From Gammaproteobacteria bacterium (GTDB lineage Bacteria > Pseudomonadota > Gammaproteobacteria > UBA4575), in contig JAPONM010000007.1 of NCBI GenBank assembly GCA_026713925.1, forward strand, positions 62,001 through 126,000: a stretch of DNA of 64,000 bases, read 5' to 3'. The notes under the pieces are model-generated. The model ran no database searches. It was not told the DNA's origin and was given only the letters and a program-made list of their open reading frames with translations. Within the stretch, counting starts at the first letter, position 1. Each line of letters starts with the position of its first letter. Below are positions 63,694 to 64,000 of this stretch, one piece after another. Both the position numbers and the translations under genes were made by a program.

Positions 63694-64000
63694 TCAGAGC
63701 GATTCCCGCAATCTTGCAATCAGGGGTTCGCTGGTTTCCCACAGCCGGGTTCCGTTTTCAGGATTCGATGCGGTGGCGGAGACAGCCTTGCGTTGCATCA
63801 TGTGCAGGTACATACCCGTAGTTTGCCCGGCAGCTTCTGCGCAGCACAGGTAGATTGCAGGGCGGACTGCCTCTTCGGGAGACTGGAAGAAGTGCCCGAA
63901 AAACGAGTTGACCAGTGGCTTGAGAAATGATGGTGTGTCTCTGGAAATGTTCGTGGCCACCCCTCCGGGGCACATCGCATGCACCGCGACCTGAACATCG
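63694..64000 (-). CDS. Second SDR, C-terminal part only (cut by right edge)
   Basis: The frame is open to the right edge and reads DVQVAVHAMCPGGVATNI, the end of the SDR catalytic core (PGGVxTNI), followed by a helical C-terminus to the stop at 63694. About 102 codons are visible; the nucleotide-binding part lies outside the window. It is upstream in the same string as the complete SDR and SRPBCC genes. Confidence 0.8.
   Translation of the reverse strand, partial: DVQVAVHAMCPGGVATNISRDTPSFLKPLVNSFFGHFFQSPEEAVRPAIYLCCAEAAGQTTGMYLHMMQRKAVSATASNPENGTRLWETSEPLIARLRESL

Overview
The window is a 64 kb stretch of a Gammaproteobacterium chromosome. The order of core genes is the ancestral gammaproteobacterial one, closest in layout to Pseudomonas and Chromatiales-type genomes: tig-clpP-clpX-lon-hupB-(tRNA-Val, tRNA-Asp)-ppiD-fabI-peptide ABC operon-mltD-yafS-like-rnhA-dnaQ, then smpB/ratA-ratB/bamE-recN-nadK/hrcA-grpE-dnaK-dnaJ-dapB-carA-carB-greA-ftsH-glmM-tpiA-secG. 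The genus cannot be fixed from sequence reading alone. Codon use in this part is GC-rich and uniform.

Region by region: 1-6.4 kb is protein quality control (trigger factor cut by the left edge, ClpP, ClpX, Lon) and HU. 6.4-6.6 kb holds two tRNAs. 7-10.2 kb holds PpiD and a dicarboxylate/glutamate-type symporter. 10.2-17.4 kb holds FabI (minus) and a four-gene Yej/Npp-like peptide ABC transporter. 17.5-22.6 kb holds an outer-membrane barrel, an MltD-type lytic transglycosylase whose LysM repeats are nearly identical at DNA level, and the methyltransferase-rnhA-dnaQ group. 22.7-33.7 kb holds trans-translation, a sodium symporter, the RatA/RatB pair, BamE, RecN, NAD kinase and the HrcA-GrpE-DnaK-DnaJ chaperone block. 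Heat-shock control is visible as a sigma32-type promoter before lon and another before dnaK, and a CIRCE-like operator before hrcA. 33.9-45.5 kb holds DapB, carbamoyl-phosphate synthase preceded by a probable transcription attenuator, GreA, FtsH, GlmM, TpiA and SecG. The usual yhbY, rlmE/ftsJ and folP are absent from this string.

From 45.5 kb the window becomes accessory. Between secG and its usual neighbour tRNA-Leu(GAG) lie a methyltransferase-HNH nuclease fusion, a 32-residue membrane peptide, and a minus-strand operon of a MscS/CmpX-like channel, a membrane-free MgtE-like sensor and a full MgtE. Downstream of tRNA-Leu three copies of an att-like direct repeat (near 51.35, 55.12 and 58.24 kb) bound two cargo modules. 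Module 1 carries a metzincin lipoprotein with a TbpB-like C-terminus and a SagB-type double nitroreductase. Module 2 carries an AvtA-type aminotransferase, a DUF1272 zinc protein and a glutathione S-transferase. The third copy directly abuts a GNAT acetyltransferase gene that is truncated at its 5' end and frameshifted at its 3' end. The rest (58.8-64 kb) is more AT-rich and holds a Spy-like periplasmic protein, a SnoaL-like gene with an internal amber codon, two unrecognised membrane proteins, and an SDR-SDR-SRPBCC gene string cut by the right edge.

The most interesting unexplained items are the methyltransferase-HNH fusion with its palindrome-flanked neighbour peptide, the integrase-less att-like repeats next to tRNA-Leu, the surface metzincin fusion, the split MgtE/MscS operon, and strong terminator hairpins immediately ahead of carA and dnaJ. 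No CRISPR array, insertion sequence, transposase, integrase or rRNA was seen.
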